DNA from: Spirochaetales bacterium
GTDB taxonomy: Bacteria; Spirochaetota; Spirochaetia; SZUA-6; DRHE01
DNA length: 5,732 nucleotides
Direction of reading: 5' to 3'
NCBI GenBank assembly: GCA_023136785.1
Contig: JAGLQP010000144.1
Location: 1-5,732, forward strand
Shown here: piece after piece, positions 4,534-5,732 of the stretch
Position numbering within the stretch: the stretch's first letter is position 1
Layout: each line of letters opens with the position of its first letter
Notes under the pieces: model-generated
The model's database searches: none
What the model saw: the letters and a program-made list of their open reading frames with translations, nothing else
What the model was told of the DNA's origin: nothing
Program-made: the position numbers and the translations under genes

Positions 4534-5732
4534 ATGCCAGGTCCCGGATACTATTGGATTGGGAAAGAAGAAGAGCAGGAGCTGCTCGACCTGATACGGG
4601 CCCGTTATCTGTTCCGCTATGGGGATGAGAAAGACTCCAACTTCAAGCACAGGGTGAAAACCTTGGAGGAAGAAGTCAGCAGGGGATTCGGGGCAAATTA
4701 TGCCCTAGCCTTGTCCTCGGGAACCGCTGCCCTGATCGTGGCCATGGCGGCCGCCGGCATCGGGCCCGGGGACGAGGTGATCGTTCCCGGCTACACCTTT
4801 ATCGCCTCCATGTCCTCTGTGATCTTCTGTAATGCCGTACCGGTCTTGGCCGAGGTCGATCAGAGTCTGACCCTGGATCCCAAGGATGTGGAGAGCAGGA
4901 TCACCCCGTACACCAAGGCGATCCTACCGGTGCACATGATCGGCAACCCGGCAGACCTGGATGCTCTCAAAGCGATTGCGGACAAACACGACCTGCTTCT
5001 TATCGAGGACACCGCCCAGGCCTTCGGCGGTTCCTACAAGGGAAAGAGGCTGGGCACGATCGGTGTATTAGGCACCTACTCCTTCAACATCTTCAAGACC
5101 ATCAACGCCGGAGACGGCGGCATGGTGGTAACCGACGATGAGGAGCTCTACAAACAGGCCTTCGCCTTTCATGACCAGGGGCACTTCCCCCTGCGCATGG
5201 GCGTTGAAGTGGGCAACCGCGCCGTCATCGGCCAGAACTTCCGCATGACCGAGCTCAACGCGGCGGTTCTCCTCGCCCAGTTCCGAAAGCTGGAAAAGAT
5301 CCTGCAGCGCCTGCGCACGCTCAAGGCCCGATTCAAAAAACAAATTCAGGATACAGAAGGCCTGGAGTTCCGCCGCCTCAATGACCCGGATGGCGAATGC
5401 GGCACGATCCTGACGGTTTTCCTTCCGGATAAGAAAAGCGCCGACGCGGTGGCGGAAAAGCTCAACACCACGACGGTGATCCACTCCGGCTGGCACGTGT
5501 ACAACAACATGGAAAACATCCTCAACATGCGGACCCTCAATCCGAAGAACAATCCGCTTGAAAATCAGCACTACAAGGGCAAGGCGGAGTACCGCAAGGG
5601 TATGCTGCCCCAAACCGATCGGCTGCTGGAGCGGGCGATCAACATCTCCGTCGGCGTGGTCGACGCCGGCCTTGGGTCGGCGTTCGGGATCAACCTCAAC
5701 TCGACGGACGAGGAGGTGGATCGGCAGGCGGA
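4534..5732 (+). CDS. DegT/DnrJ/EryC1/StrS family PLP aminotransferase (3' end outside window)
   Basis: The frame is open for 399 codons and runs off the right edge. This is a fold-type I, PLP-dependent sugar aminotransferase. The cofactor-phosphate segment SSGTAAL is at 61-67. D159 in IEDTAQAFGG should contact the pyridine nitrogen. K188 in SFNIFKTINAGDGG is the Schiff-base lysine, followed by the usual GDGGMVVT. NFRMTELNAAVLLAQ (235-249) is the conserved NxRMxExxAA helix. The family normally moves an amino group from glutamate or glutamine onto a keto-sugar, often nucleotide-linked, or onto an inosose. The C-terminal part (GWHVYNNMENIL, 319-330; LPQTDRLLERAINISVG, 358-374) is family-like but does not tell me the substrate. 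It is probably near its end, as family members are about 370-430 residues. Promoter, dyads and the divergent ROK gene point to an inducible sugar or amino-sugar operon continuing to the right. Confidence 0.92.
   Translation, partial: MPGPGYYWIGKEEEQELLDLIRARYLFRYGDEKDSNFKHRVKTLEEEVSRGFGANYALALSSGTAALIVAMAAAGIGPGDEVIVPGYTFIASMSSVIFCNAVPVLAEVDQSLTLDPKDVESRITPYTKAILPVHMIGNPADLDALKAIADKHDLLLIEDTAQAFGGSYKGKRLGTIGVLGTYSFNIFKTINAGDGGMVVTDDEELYKQAFAFHDQGHFPLRMGVEVGNRAVIGQNFRMTELNAAVLLAQFRKLEKILQRLRTLKARFKKQIQDTEGLEFRRLNDPDGECGTILTVFLPDKKSADAVAEKLNTTTVIHSGWHVYNNMENILNMRTLNPKNNPLENQHYKGKAEYRKGMLPQTDRLLERAINISVGVVDAGLGSAFGINLNSTDEEVDRQA

Noticed and set aside
5068..5613. 181-residue minus-strand open frame rich in Val, Leu, Glu and His
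   Set aside because: It is antisense to the PLP-lysine region of the aminotransferase; the composition is what complementing GC-rich third positions gives.
1..5732. CRISPR array, insertion sequence or phage genes
   Set aside because: No regularly spaced repeats, terminal inverted repeats flanked by duplications, transposase or integrase motifs were seen.

Overview
The window looks like bacterial chromosome of roughly mid-50s percent GC by eye, with tightly packed genes, short intergenic gaps and clear Shine-Dalgarno sites. It carries six recognisable protein genes: a VapBC-type toxin-antitoxin pair, a PIN-PhoH protein, a nitrilase-superfamily hydrolase, a ROK-family regulator and the 5' part of a DegT/DnrJ/EryC1/StrS aminotransferase. 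None of these fixes the phylum. The mix of a ROK regulator, a DegT-family enzyme and a PIN-PhoH ATPase would suit a heterotrophic anaerobe such as a spirochaete, a member of the Firmicutes or a deltaproteobacterium-like organism, but that is only a guess.

Layout. Bases 1-145 are AT-richer and hold no gene I can assign; they end in a promoter-like segment with iterated TTAGT half-sites. The antitoxin (146-391) and PIN toxin (388-774) overlap by four bases and form one operon. An 85-bp convergent gap follows. The PIN-PhoH gene then runs leftwards (860-2167, minus strand) from a TTG start. It is divergent from the amidase/nitrilase-like gene (2294-3085), which has its own promoter ending in a perfect TATAAT. 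Only 18 bp separate the hydrolase stop from the stop of the ROK regulator (3104-4312, minus strand). A 221-bp AT-rich divergent control region (4313-4533) contains a very good sigma-70-type promoter and two candidate inverted-repeat operators. It leads into the aminotransferase (4534 to beyond the window edge).

How the genes may work together. The TA pair is a self-contained module. The PIN-PhoH protein is a second PIN-domain RNase candidate, lying tail-to-tail with the toxin, and is probably housekeeping RNA metabolism rather than part of the TA operon. The ROK protein has a DNA-binding N-terminus and a zinc motif, but both kinase motifs look degenerate. It is best read as a sugar- or amino-sugar-sensing repressor of the divergent aminotransferase operon, which continues outside the window.

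I found no CRISPR array, insertion sequence, rRNA or credible tRNA. I see no strong evidence for an undescribed system. The most interesting points are the toxin-antitoxin control region (apparently leaderless antitoxin, iterated half-sites), the degenerate active site of the ROK protein, and the ROK/aminotransferase divergent operator region.
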